Positions 9,912 through 18,008 of a stretch of DNA of 64,000 nt are shown one piece after another (positions within the stretch are counted from its first letter, which is position 1; each line of letters begins with the position of its first letter). A model generated the notes under the pieces. The model was not told the DNA's origin, made no database searches, and worked only from the letters and a program-made list of their open reading frames with translations. The position numbers and the translations under genes were made by a program. The stretch lies in contig JANSYI010000017.1 of the NCBI GenBank assembly GCA_024742475.1, positions 1 through 64,000 on the forward strand. Reading direction: 5' to 3'. The DNA comes from a bacterium. GTDB taxonomy: Bacteria > Myxococcota_A > Polyangia > Nannocystales > Nannocystaceae.

Positions 9912-10275
9912 CTACGCGTGGGGGCCTGGTGCCGAGGACTGCTCCAGGTAGGCGGCCTGCTGCGCGGAGAGCTGAAGACTGCCGGGGTGCCGACGCTCTG
10001 CGCACCTGCGCAACGACTCGGCGAGGGCCACGTGGTCGTCCTCCGTCATGGGGAAGCCGTCGCAGTATCGACACCAGCGCAGCTTGGTCTCGCCAGAGGT
10101 CCATGCTGCCCTCTCCCTCTGCGGCCCAGCGGGCCGTGGTGAGGTGCACGCCGGGCAGCCCTCGGCGCCTGGCCTCCTCGATGAGACGCCGATAGGGCCC
10201 GGGGGTGACGAGCAGGGTCAAGCCGCCCGCCACGAGGGAGCCTGCATTCCGGTCGGCAGCCTCGACGGCGGGCAC
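9912..10275 (-). pseudogene. Small gene with an apparent frameshift, function unknown
   Basis: Two minus-strand frames look coding in succession. From a GTG at 10275 one frame reads VPAVEAADRNAG and later TPGPYRRLIEEARRRGLPG, with strong GC at third positions. Near 10100 the codon bias moves to another frame, which reads KLRWCRYCDGFPMTEDDH and ends ...YLEQSSAPGPHA at TAG 9912-9914. That second frame has no usable start of its own and is blocked by an in-frame stop upstream. The simplest reading is one gene of about 120 codons with a single-base indel (mutation or sequencing error). A CxxC suggests metal binding. The family was not recognised. Confidence 0.45.
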
Positions 10276-10366
10276 GCGCGCGTGAGCACACGGCGCGAAG
10301 ATCGCAGTGCAACGCGACGGCGTTGCGGTCGACCCCCGAAACGTGTTTCGGTGTCTCAGCTTCGCA

Positions 10367-12274
10367 GTGCCTGACGCTTCCCCTTCGGTCGACCTGGACG
10401 CGGGCCTGCGGCGGTTCGGCTTCGAGCAGTTCCGCCCCGGCCAGCGCGAGGCGATGGAGACGCTGCTCGAGCGGCGCCGCCTGCTGCTCGTCGCGCCCAC
10501 CGGCGGCGGCAAGAGCCTGACGTACCAGCTGCCCGCCACGCTGCTCGGCGGCACCACCATCGTCATCTCGCCGCTGGTCGCGCTGATGGCCGACCAGGTC
10601 GCGTCGATGTCGGCCATGGGCGTCAGGGCCACGTACCTCGCGGCCACCCTCCCCGGGGACGAGGTCCGCGCGCGCATGGGTGCGATCGCCCGCGGCGAGT
10701 TCGATCTGGTCTACGTCGCCCCCGAGCGGCTGGCCTTCGGAGGTTTTCGGGGCATCGCGCAGCAGCTGAACGTGCCGCTGGTGGCGGTCGACGAGGCGCA
10801 CTGCATCAGCGAGTGGGGCCACGACTTTCGCCCCGAGTACATGCAGATCGGCGACTTCGTGCAGTCGCTGCCCAAGGCGCGGCTGCTGGCCTGCACGGCC
10901 ACCGCCACGCCGATCGTGCGCGACGAGATCCTCTCGAAGCTCGGCCTGCCCGACGACACGCCGCAGATCGTCAAGGGCTTCGCCCGGCCCAACCTAGCGC
11001 TCAAGGTCAAGGAGCTGCGCTACGCGAAGGAGCGCGATCCGCATGTCGACGCGGCTCTGGGCGAGGCGCTGGGCAGCCCCGGCGGCGAGCGTCGGGGCAC
11101 GGGCATCATCTACGCGCCCACCCGCAAGGCCACCCAGGAGCAGGCGCGCCGGCTCGAAGAGCTCGGCTGGTCGGCGGCCCACTATCACGCGGGCATGACG
11201 GGCTCGCACCGCGACGAGGTCCAGGCCCAGTTCATCGACGGGCAACTCGACGTGGTGGTGGCCACCAACGCGTTCGGCATGGGCATCGACCGCGGCGACG
11301 TGCGGGTGGTCGTCCACCTCGCCCCGCCGAGCTCCATCGAGGCCTACTACCAAGAGGTCGGTCGCGCGGGGCGTGATGGCGACCCTGCGCTGGGTCTGCT
11401 CATGTACACGCCCTCCGACGTGCAGCTACGCCGACGCCTGCTCGAGCGCGGGGCCGACGGAGAGCCCACGCCCAAGGCGATCTTCGAGCACAAGTGGGGC
11501 CTGTTCCTCGAGCTGATGCGCTGGGCCGAGGGCGGGAGCTGCCGCCACGACGCGATCCTCCGCTACTTCAGCGACGAAGCCGAGACGATGGGCGGCTGCG
11601 GCAAGTGCGACGCGTGCCTGCACATGGGCGAGGAGTCGCACGACCCCGAGGAGGTCTCGCTCATCGTCCGGAAGGCGCTCTCGGGCATCGCGCGGGTACA
11701 TAACCGCTACGGGCTCACCGCGGCGTCCAAGCTGCTCAAGGGCAACAAGGACCCCCGACTCGAGCGGTCGGGGCTCGATGCCACCCGCACCTTCGGCGCC
11801 TTGGCCGAGCACTCCGAGGCGTGGATCACCAAGCTGTTGCGCCGCTGCGTCACGGCCGGCTGGGCCGACTTCGTGGGCGACCCGCACCCTGTCGTCTTTC
11901 TCACCGACGACGGCAAAGAGGTGATGGCCGGGCGCAGGCCCGCACGTCTGGTCCTCCCGCGCGCGGTCGAGGTCAAGGGCGGCGCGTCCAAGCGCTCCGG
12001 CGGCAGCGGGACGCGCAGCAAGGTCGACGCGCCCGACCTCGACGAGGCCGCCCTCGAGGTGTTCGAGGCCCTCCGCAAGTATCGCCGCGAACGCGCCAAG
12101 GACGACGGCGTGCCGCCCTATGTCGTGGCGAGCGACCGGACGCTGCGCGACGTCGCGCTGCTGCGCCCACGCACGCTCGACGAGCTCGGCCTGGCCCACG
12201 GCATCGGCCCGGCCAAACTCGAAAAGTACGGCGAGGGGCTGCTGGCCTGCGTTGCGCAGGCGCAGGTCGGGTAG
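10367..12274 (+). CDS. recQ: ATP-dependent DNA helicase RecQ
   Basis: This is a 635-residue superfamily 2 helicase that unwinds DNA 3' to 5' in recombination and repair. Motif 0 is FRPGQREAM, and Walker A is APTGGGKS (43-50). DEAH box 142-145 is followed by the aromatic-rich loop CISEWGHDFRPEY typical of RecQ. Motif VI is QEVGRAGRDG. The RecQ zinc site is Cys392, 411, 414 and 417. A winged-helix region follows, and a C-terminal HRDC domain (LRKYRRERAKDDGVPPYVV) completes the classic bacterial layout. The GTG at 10367 gives a normal N-terminus; an ATG at 10307 would add 20 residues. It is a single gene followed by a terminator. Confidence 0.96.
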   Translation: MPDASPSVDLDAGLRRFGFEQFRPGQREAMETLLERRRLLLVAPTGGGKSLTYQLPATLLGGTTIVISPLVALMADQVASMSAMGVRATYLAATLPGDEVRARMGAIARGEFDLVYVAPERLAFGGFRGIAQQLNVPLVAVDEAHCISEWGHDFRPEYMQIGDFVQSLPKARLLACTATATPIVRDEILSKLGLPDDTPQIVKGFARPNLALKVKELRYAKERDPHVDAALGEALGSPGGERRGTGIIYAPTRKATQEQARRLEELGWSAAHYHAGMTGSHRDEVQAQFIDGQLDVVVATNAFGMGIDRGDVRVVVHLAPPSSIEAYYQEVGRAGRDGDPALGLLMYTPSDVQLRRRLLERGADGEPTPKAIFEHKWGLFLELMRWAEGGSCRHDAILRYFSDEAETMGGCGKCDACLHMGEESHDPEEVSLIVRKALSGIARVHNRYGLTAASKLLKGNKDPRLERSGLDATRTFGALAEHSEAWITKLLRRCVTAGWADFVGDPHPVVFLTDDGKEVMAGRRPARLVLPRAVEVKGGASKRSGGSGTRSKVDAPDLDEAALEVFEALRKYRRERAKDDGVPPYVVASDRTLRDVALLRPRTLDELGLAHGIGPAKLEKYGEGLLACVAQAQVG

Positions 12275-12300
12275 GGCGGAATCGCCCGCGCTCTTTTTCT
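12274..12300 (+). terminator. Rho-independent terminator after recQ
   Basis: Stem GGGCG (12274-12278) pairs with CGCCC (12283-12287) across a 4-base loop. It is followed by GCGC and a run of five T residues. The stem begins inside the recQ stop codon. Confidence 0.65.
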
Positions 12301-12338
12301 TCGTCACAGATCGGGCGCCGTGCATCGACCCCCGTGCA

Positions 12339-13919
12339 GTGCGCCAGCTTTCGACGTTGATCTCCACATCTGTGGCAGTGGCCGGGTTCTTGGTCGCAGC
12401 CGACGTTTCCGCCGCATCGCCGACGCGCTCGCAGGTGAAGGGGCCACTCCCTGGGGCAGCGGCGCGGACCAAGGTCAAAGTCCCGGCGCATCGCAAGCGC
12501 ATGCGGGTGGCCCATCCGAAGCTCGACGCAGCGGCGTCTCGCCACCTCGCGGCGTTGCTTCGGGCTGCGGCCGACGAGTCCACTCCCGAGGGGTTCCCCA
12601 AGCGCTCGGCGGGAACGCTGGCTCGCTCACAGCGCGCCGCGGCCAAGCGCATCGTCGAGCGGCTCGATCGCGCGTCGCCAGCCGATCGCCGCGCGGTCGT
12701 GGGCGCCGCGGGTGAGCCGGCGACCTCGAGGCGCGCCGACATCCAGCGCCTCGTCAACGAGGCGACCGCTCGACCCGCGCCGTCGCTGCAGCACTTCTTG
12801 CCGGCCATCGAGCTGCCGGCCGAAGGCGTGCCGCTCCCCACGACCGTAGCGCTGCACGGCGCGGGTCTCATGATCGACGCGACCGAGGACGCCGACGGCA
12901 CCGACGAACTCACCGTGTTTGCCATCGTCGCTCGCCCTCAGGGCCAGGGGTACGCGCTGAAGACCGTCCCGCTCGCGAGCGACCTGAGCGCGGGCGTCGG
13001 TGCGTCCGCGTTGGGGGCCACGATCTTCGATGGCGCGACCGAGGACGTCATGGTGTTGACCGCCGTGCTCGAGGACGACGGCGGCAACGCAGCCGCGGCG
13101 CTCGAGGAGATCGAGACGCTGGTGGCGCTGTCTGCCAACGTCGCCGAAACCATGGACGGGTCGGACCGCCTCGGGGTGCTGCGCTCGCTGGTCGACTACG
13201 GCCTCTTCGTGGCAGGCACGCCCGACGCCACCGCGGCTGCCCGGTCCACCGCGACCACCATCGTGCGGGCCGACGAGTGGGCCGGGCTGCTCAGCGCCGA
13301 TCGCAACGACGGCGAGGCCATCCCCTGGAAGCTGGCCATTCCCCACGAGATGGGCAGTGGGCGCTATGAGCTGCTGATCGATCTCCCCGGGGCCGTCCCG
13401 CAGATGAAGTCCGTGCGCATCTCGGCCCAGCAGCTCTCCGTCACCCACCCGCCCGACGTGGAGCTCATCTCCGCGCGGGTGCAGCTGGGCATCGGAGATG
13501 CGTCGGCGACCATCGACGTCGAAGGCGACGCCTTCGGGCAGGTCCCGCCCGTGCAGCGCAAGGTCGTGGCCGCGACGCTGCCCGTGACGTTCGGCATGCG
13601 CGTCTTCATCGGGCCCCCGATTCCGCAATCGCTCTACGACTGCGCCGAAAACGGCGCGACGAAGCGGAAGCGCCGCAACTGCAAGCGGAAGATCAAGCGC
13701 CTGCTGGCTGATCGCAAGAACCGCTGGGCGGACGCGGGCGGCTCGGGCAATCGGGTCAGCCGCTCGTGGTCGGCGGAGATGGGCGGCTTCGTCCGCGCCG
13801 ACGCCCCGCGGGGCGAGCGGCGCAAGCGGGGCAAGCCGCGGACGAACGCCAGCTTTGCGGGCACCGAAGCGCTCCGCGTCGCGGGCACGCTCGTCGGCTC
13901 CCAGGTGGAGGCTGACTGA
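12339..13919 (+). CDS. Exported protein of unknown function
   Basis: From the GTG at 12339 the 526-residue product begins with a signal peptide (STLISTSVAVAGFLVAADVSA), which is the reason for choosing this start. The next 120 residues are basic and helical (many Arg/Lys/Ala). A large domain of mixed beta/alpha character follows. The C-terminal 90 residues are again very basic (KRKRRNCKRKIKRLL), with two Cys. No family was recognised. It is convergent with the sdp operon, whose last gene ends 61 bases downstream. The basic ends could suit binding to an anionic polymer at the cell surface; this is only an inference. Confidence 0.75.
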   Translation: MRQLSTLISTSVAVAGFLVAADVSAASPTRSQVKGPLPGAAARTKVKVPAHRKRMRVAHPKLDAAASRHLAALLRAAADESTPEGFPKRSAGTLARSQRAAAKRIVERLDRASPADRRAVVGAAGEPATSRRADIQRLVNEATARPAPSLQHFLPAIELPAEGVPLPTTVALHGAGLMIDATEDADGTDELTVFAIVARPQGQGYALKTVPLASDLSAGVGASALGATIFDGATEDVMVLTAVLEDDGGNAAAALEEIETLVALSANVAETMDGSDRLGVLRSLVDYGLFVAGTPDATAAARSTATTIVRADEWAGLLSADRNDGEAIPWKLAIPHEMGSGRYELLIDLPGAVPQMKSVRISAQQLSVTHPPDVELISARVQLGIGDASATIDVEGDAFGQVPPVQRKVVAATLPVTFGMRVFIGPPIPQSLYDCAENGATKRKRRNCKRKIKRLLADRKNRWADAGGSGNRVSRSWSAEMGGFVRADAPRGERRKRGKPRTNASFAGTEALRVAGTLVGSQVEAD

Positions 13920-13980
13920 GGTCTCGTCGCCACACGCGCGGAGCTCCTTCCTTCCGTCGAGCGGGCCCTCGAGTTGGGTC

Positions 13981-15024
13981 CTACGGCGCGACGCTCGTGA
14001 CCACGTATGCGCCGGGCGAGCAGGGCCCTGTGCCGGCGTGGCTCGAGCCTGCTTCGACGACCGTCGCCGCCGCCGGGCGAGATCCGTTTCGAGAGTTCTC
14101 GCGGATCGCTCGGGTTCTTCGAACGAGAGCGCCAATCGACTTCGCAACCGCCTCGAAAGCGAACGGCTCGTCCTCGCGTCGAAACAGGAGGATCAGGGCG
14201 CCATACATGATGAGCACGAAGCTCGGTAGGCCGTGCACCACCGCGATCCCGGCGTGAAACGTCAGCCCCATCACCAGCAAGATGTGCCGGGGCAGTCGGT
14301 CTCGCAGGAACAGGCCGCCGAACAGGGCGAACTCGAAGGCAATGACGCCCCAGGTCATCGTGCTGACGATGAATGGATTGTGCATCAGCGGTCCAACCCA
14401 CGCATGCAGGGCTGGCGTGAAGCCGAACGCCGGGTCGGCGAACCAATAGTAGAGCGCCGTACCGTCGCTCCATTCCTGCTCGCCCCACTTGGACGCGGCC
14501 GCGTTGAGATACACCACAGCCACCTGAAGTCGCAGGATCCACAGCGTGAATGCGCCCAGTCCGGCGCGCAGGCTGCCCCGCACGGTCTTTGGCCACGTGG
14601 GCGCGGCCTGCCAATGCCACGTGCGACCATCGCTGAGCGTCAGCGGGACCAACAGCAGCGTCAGCGTGGACGACAGCTGATCTCCCCCGTCGACGAGGAG
14701 CGCCGACGAGACGAAGCTGTGCGTGACCCACCAGTGCAGGACACCCGTGAAGCGTGGCCTCCATCCGCTCGCGGCGACCGCCAGGACCGCGATCGCGACC
14801 CACTTGGCCAGGCGAAGCTGGGTGGGGTCGAGGCAAAACAGGTTGGGCACCGGTCCCGGCGTGCCGCAGATCGGCGCGTCTGGGATACCTGCAGCAGGGA
14901 TCCACAGAATACTCGTATCGTTGACCAGCAGCGTTGCCATCGTCGACAGCGCGATCAGCGTGCGGGCCAGCCCGTAGACGTTGCTCCACGGCGTCGCCGT
15001 GCATTCTTCTTCAGCTTTGAACAT
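13981..15024 (-). CDS. sdpB: SdpB family membrane protein (toxin maturation)
   Basis: This 347-residue multi-pass membrane protein belongs to the HTTM/SdpB group. The family is distantly related to vitamin-K-dependent carboxylase membrane domains. In Bacillus subtilis SdpB is needed, with SdpA, to turn pro-SdpC into active SDP toxin. Several long hydrophobic helices are visible (LARTLIALSTMATLLV, WVAIAVLAVAASGW, FTLWILRLQVAVVYLNAAASKW, GVIAFEFALFGGLFL, HILLVMGLTFHAGIAVVHG). The ATG at 15024 is chosen because GGAGG lies about 9 bases upstream; it overlaps the end of sdpA by 14 bases. It is the third gene of the operon and the soluble tail of about 45 residues is not conserved. Confidence 0.9.
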   Translation of the reverse strand: MFKAEEECTATPWSNVYGLARTLIALSTMATLLVNDTSILWIPAAGIPDAPICGTPGPVPNLFCLDPTQLRLAKWVAIAVLAVAASGWRPRFTGVLHWWVTHSFVSSALLVDGGDQLSSTLTLLLVPLTLSDGRTWHWQAAPTWPKTVRGSLRAGLGAFTLWILRLQVAVVYLNAAASKWGEQEWSDGTALYYWFADPAFGFTPALHAWVGPLMHNPFIVSTMTWGVIAFEFALFGGLFLRDRLPRHILLVMGLTFHAGIAVVHGLPSFVLIMYGALILLFRREDEPFAFEAVAKSIGALVRRTRAIRENSRNGSRPAAATVVEAGSSHAGTGPCSPGAYVVTSVAP

Positions 15025-15565
15025 CACAAACGACCTCCATGCGCAGTGCGGACGTGGGCATGTCTTCGCGAGACATGAGATGCGCCCATGCCCAGGGCGG
15101 GGGGGCCCGCCGAAGCAGGCCGAGATCGCCGCACAGCACCGGCTCGGCGCGGCGGTTGTGAACGACGTGCACGGGCGCCGCGGACAGGCACGCATCCCAA
15201 CGCTGCTCACACTCGACGAATCCGGCCCGAACGTCTTCGAGCAGTCGAATCGTCTCGACGGGATACGCCCGCGACGTACGGTCGAGGCCCATCAGATTCT
15301 TGGCGCTGGCGTGCGGCGGCTCGATCGACCAGTCGCCCCCCGACGCTCGCCGAACCAGGATCAGGTCCGGCTCGCGGGGGTCTCGAGTAAAGAAGCCCCA
15401 GCCTTCCGGCAACGCGAGCCGAGTTTGGTGCTCCTCCGTGCGCCCAGGGCTCTGGGGATTGTGCGGCAGCGCGTTGATGAGAACCCACCACACGAGTGCC
15501 GCCCACGGCAGGGCCCAAGCAGCCATGGCCCCTGCGCGCGTTGCCAGAAAGGCTGAGATCTTCAT
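15011..15565 (-). CDS. sdpA: SdpA family protein (toxin maturation)
   Basis: The 184-residue protein has one N-terminal membrane helix (AAWALPWAALVWWVLINAL) and then the SdpA hallmarks. These are the segment LPEGWGFFTRDPREPDL near residue 52 and, toward the C-terminus, VLCGDLGLLRRAPPPWAWA with a final MEVVC. In B. subtilis SdpA is a membrane-associated cytosolic factor acting with SdpB on pro-SdpC. The start overlaps the sdpC stop as ATGA (15562-15565), and the end overlaps sdpB, so the three proteins are made in a coupled way. The conserved Cys residues in the C-terminal half are retained. Confidence 0.92.
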   Translation of the reverse strand: MKISAFLATRAGAMAAWALPWAALVWWVLINALPHNPQSPGRTEEHQTRLALPEGWGFFTRDPREPDLILVRRASGGDWSIEPPHASAKNLMGLDRTSRAYPVETIRLLEDVRAGFVECEQRWDACLSAAPVHVVHNRRAEPVLCGDLGLLRRAPPPWAWAHLMSREDMPTSALRMEVVCDVQS

Positions 15566-16659
15566 GGCCTGTAGTAGCCCTCCGTGATGTTCGCGATCAT
15601 CGACTCGCGAAACAGCTCTCTGTCGTCACCGTTGACCAGGCTCATGCCTTCGATCGGGTGGGCGACTTCCACGACGGCCACGACCAGCACCGCGACCGCC
15701 ACCACTGCGACCGCAACCGCCAGCGCGAACGCCGTACTGGTCCCCGACGCGTTCGCCACGTTGAGGTCCACGAAGTTGGCGCTCTGGCTGTTCAGCGACA
15801 GCTGCTCGTCGAGCTGTCCCGCAATGGTGGTGTCGAGGTCGACGGCGTTCTGCATCTCGACGGCCGCCTGTAGCTGCGCCTGCTGGATCGAGTCGATCGA
15901 GGCGTGTACATCGGTGAGTTCGACCAGCTGGGTCGAGGTTTGAATCGACAGGTCGGTCGAGTCGGCCAGCTGCGACGAGATGTCCAGCGCGCCCTGAAGC
16001 TGGAGGGCAAGATTGAGCTGGGAGTCGATCGCATTGGCGATCTGCTGGCCCGTCGCGGGCAGTCCGATGTCATCGAGATGCCCGTGGACGCTGTCGACGA
16101 GAAGCGCGAGAACCTCGGGATCGACGGTCTTGAGCTCGAGCATCATTTTCGCCCCTTCCTCGCCGAGGTCTTCGGTGAGGCGGTCGCGGAGCGTATCGAC
16201 GTTGTCCTCGTTCAAGAGGAGCTCGAAGTCCTCGCTGAGCATGCGCATCGACTCGCTCATCATCGACTGCGCGTCCGTCATGGTCTCGTCGACGAGCTGC
16301 ACGTCTCCCGACGTGACGCCGTCGGCGAAGCGATGCATGAACTCGGGATCGATCTGCTGGATGTTGGAGACGATGATGTCCGTCGTGGTCGCGATCGCCT
16401 GCCGCTGCGTTTCGTCGAGGCTCTCGTAGCCGACGAACTCGTAGACCCGCGCAAGCTCGGGGATTCGCTCCGCCGCCGCCGCGTTGGGGAACATGATCTC
16501 GCGGAAGAGCTCCTCGTCGCTGAGGTCGTCCGCCGCCCGCAGCGTCGTGTCGTCCGGTCCACCGTCGTTGCTGGATGGGGCACACGCCACCGACTGCAGG
16601 GCCATCAGGCCTGCAAGAGCGGCCGACGCCATTTTGGTGATTCGTTTCGTTGTTTTCAT
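15562..16659 (-). CDS. sdpC: SdpC-like secreted toxin precursor
   Basis: This 365-residue precursor starts at the ATG at 16659. Its signal peptide ends in a lipobox-like SVAC (Cys26). Residues 46-75 (DLSDEELFREIMFPNAAAA, then IPEL) match the opening motif of the SdpC toxin family. After a helical region comes a Leu/Gln/Asp-rich heptad stretch. A 27-residue Ala/Val-only hydrophobic block (about 309-335) is the probable membrane-inserting toxin core. The last 30 residues contain DDRELFRESMIANI, an echo of the opening motif. B. subtilis SdpC is about 200 residues and its toxin holds a disulfide; here the core has no Cys. The gene is first in the operon, unlike sdpABC of Bacillus. Killing activity is inferred from family and context. 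Confidence 0.82.
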   Translation of the reverse strand: MKTTKRITKMASAALAGLMALQSVACAPSSNDGGPDDTTLRAADDLSDEELFREIMFPNAAAAERIPELARVYEFVGYESLDETQRQAIATTTDIIVSNIQQIDPEFMHRFADGVTSGDVQLVDETMTDAQSMMSESMRMLSEDFELLLNEDNVDTLRDRLTEDLGEEGAKMMLELKTVDPEVLALLVDSVHGHLDDIGLPATGQQIANAIDSQLNLALQLQGALDISSQLADSTDLSIQTSTQLVELTDVHASIDSIQQAQLQAAVEMQNAVDLDTTIAGQLDEQLSLNSQSANFVDLNVANASGTSTAFALAVAVAVVAVAVLVVAVVEVAHPIEGMSLVNGDDRELFRESMIANITEGYYRP

Positions 16660-16708
16660 GGAGTGGGGTTCCTTTCCCACCGGGGTCCGTCGGCGCACCG
16701 AGAGCTAC

Positions 16709-16766
16709 GTTCCGAGTTTTTTCGACTCCGGCCCGCACGACCGGAGGCCCAGAGAAAACTCGGAAC
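16709..16766. promoter_or_regulatory. Perfect 12-bp inverted repeat between sdpC and the divergent ADYC gene
   Basis: GTTCCGAGTTTT (16709-16720) and AAAACTCGGAAC (16755-16766) are exact reverse complements. Inside them CTCCGG and CCGGAG can extend the pairing, giving a large nested dyad. It sits about 50 bases upstream of the sdpC start and about 37 bases upstream of the ADYC gene start. It could be an operator shared by both promoters, or a structure in the leader RNA. No regulator gene is adjacent. Confidence 0.6.
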
Positions 16767-16802
16767 GACTTCCGACCTCCCGGTACTACCGCCTCCACGC
16801 TC

Positions 16803-18008
16803 ATGCGCTGCGCATCAATCCTCCTCTCGGCCCCCCTGCTTCTCTCCGCATGCGACCCCGCGCTCGGCGGGGACGACGTTGGGGATGGTGTGCTCCGTGA
16901 CATGGGCTACGCGTCCGCCGAAGCGACGCGGACGGCGTACTTCACGGGTCTGCCCCGTTGCCCGAGCTATATGTGCGGGCTCAACTCACCGTTCATCGGG
17001 CACGAGCTGAATCTCGCCGGGTCTCCCAACGACGAGGGGGTGAGGTTCGTCGACGCGTATCACGCCTCATACGGCGACGCGTCCGTCGAAGTCCGCGGAG
17101 ACGAGCTGATCGCACATGTCGCCGGGGTCGAACTCAGAAGCGAAGACCTCATCGGCTTGGCCATCGAGCTCGAAGGCGAGGTCGATGGGAACCCGGTACC
17201 CCTGACCGTCAAGCTCGTCGAGGCGGCCCACACACGGATGTGGGCGGTTGCCCCAGGCGAAGACCTGCCCGCGCTGGTGCCGTCTTACAAGTTCGTCTAC
17301 GACGCGCCGGGGGTGCAGGACCAGCTGTTGTGCCCAGCGTCGACCGAAGGTGCCCCGGAGGATACGAACGAGAAGTCGTTGGCGCTGCAACAAGCGGAGC
17401 TCTTCGATGCGGGAGACGTCGATGGGCTGCTCGCCATCAACGAGGAACTCCAGTCGACCTCGCGCGCTCACCACGCCATCGTCTACCGGGGGGAGCGCTT
17501 CGAGTTCGAGACGGCGAAGGTCTACACGCAGGACGCAAAGGACTGGTTCAACTGGGGCTGCGCGGGAAGCTCTGCCTCGAAGCTTCACCTCACCGCGCAC
17601 ACCGTCGCTGGCAGCACCCGCGTCGGGGTTCCCGCACCGCCGCGCGATGTCACCCAGACGATGCTCTACGCCTATACGGCTACGTATTGTCCCGGAGCAC
17701 CGCGAATGACGGTCCCCGGGCACCCGATTCGAATCGCCGATCATGCGCAGCTTCTTCCGCGCGAGGGACCCATCTCGTTCGGCCCAACAACGGACGGCAC
17801 GGTCGAGGCCCTTTGGGGAGCGCAGGGCGCAACCTGCATCTCGAACCCACGGCTCGCGACCTCGGATCCAAGCGTGACGGCGGAGATCGCCAGTTGGTGC
17901 GGCGACCTTCCACCGTGCGACGACCTGGGGACGCTCGTGGATGCGGATGCATCGGGCAGCTTGCTTCACCCCGACATGGCCGTCATGACGCTCAATCCGG
18001 CGCCGTAG
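16803..18008 (+). CDS. ADYC-domain lipoprotein
   Basis: The 401-residue lipoprotein (ATG at 16803, lipobox LLLSAC) ends in a pattern seen in myxobacterial ADYC-domain proteins. A motif like ADYC (YTATYCPGAP) is followed by a short segment with the HPI turn, then ALWGAQGATC and a closing Cys pair (CGDLPPC). Function of the family is unknown; the paired cysteines suggest disulfides outside the cell. It is divergent from the sdp operon across a shared region containing a strong inverted repeat, so joint control is possible. It overlaps the 3' end of the convergent kinase gene by 17 bases. Confidence 0.75.
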   Translation: MRCASILLSAPLLLSACDPALGGDDVGDGVLRDMGYASAEATRTAYFTGLPRCPSYMCGLNSPFIGHELNLAGSPNDEGVRFVDAYHASYGDASVEVRGDELIAHVAGVELRSEDLIGLAIELEGEVDGNPVPLTVKLVEAAHTRMWAVAPGEDLPALVPSYKFVYDAPGVQDQLLCPASTEGAPEDTNEKSLALQQAELFDAGDVDGLLAINEELQSTSRAHHAIVYRGERFEFETAKVYTQDAKDWFNWGCAGSSASKLHLTAHTVAGSTRVGVPAPPRDVTQTMLYAYTATYCPGAPRMTVPGHPIRIADHAQLLPREGPISFGPTTDGTVEALWGAQGATCISNPRLATSDPSVTAEIASWCGDLPPCDDLGTLVDADASGSLLHPDMAVMTLNPAP

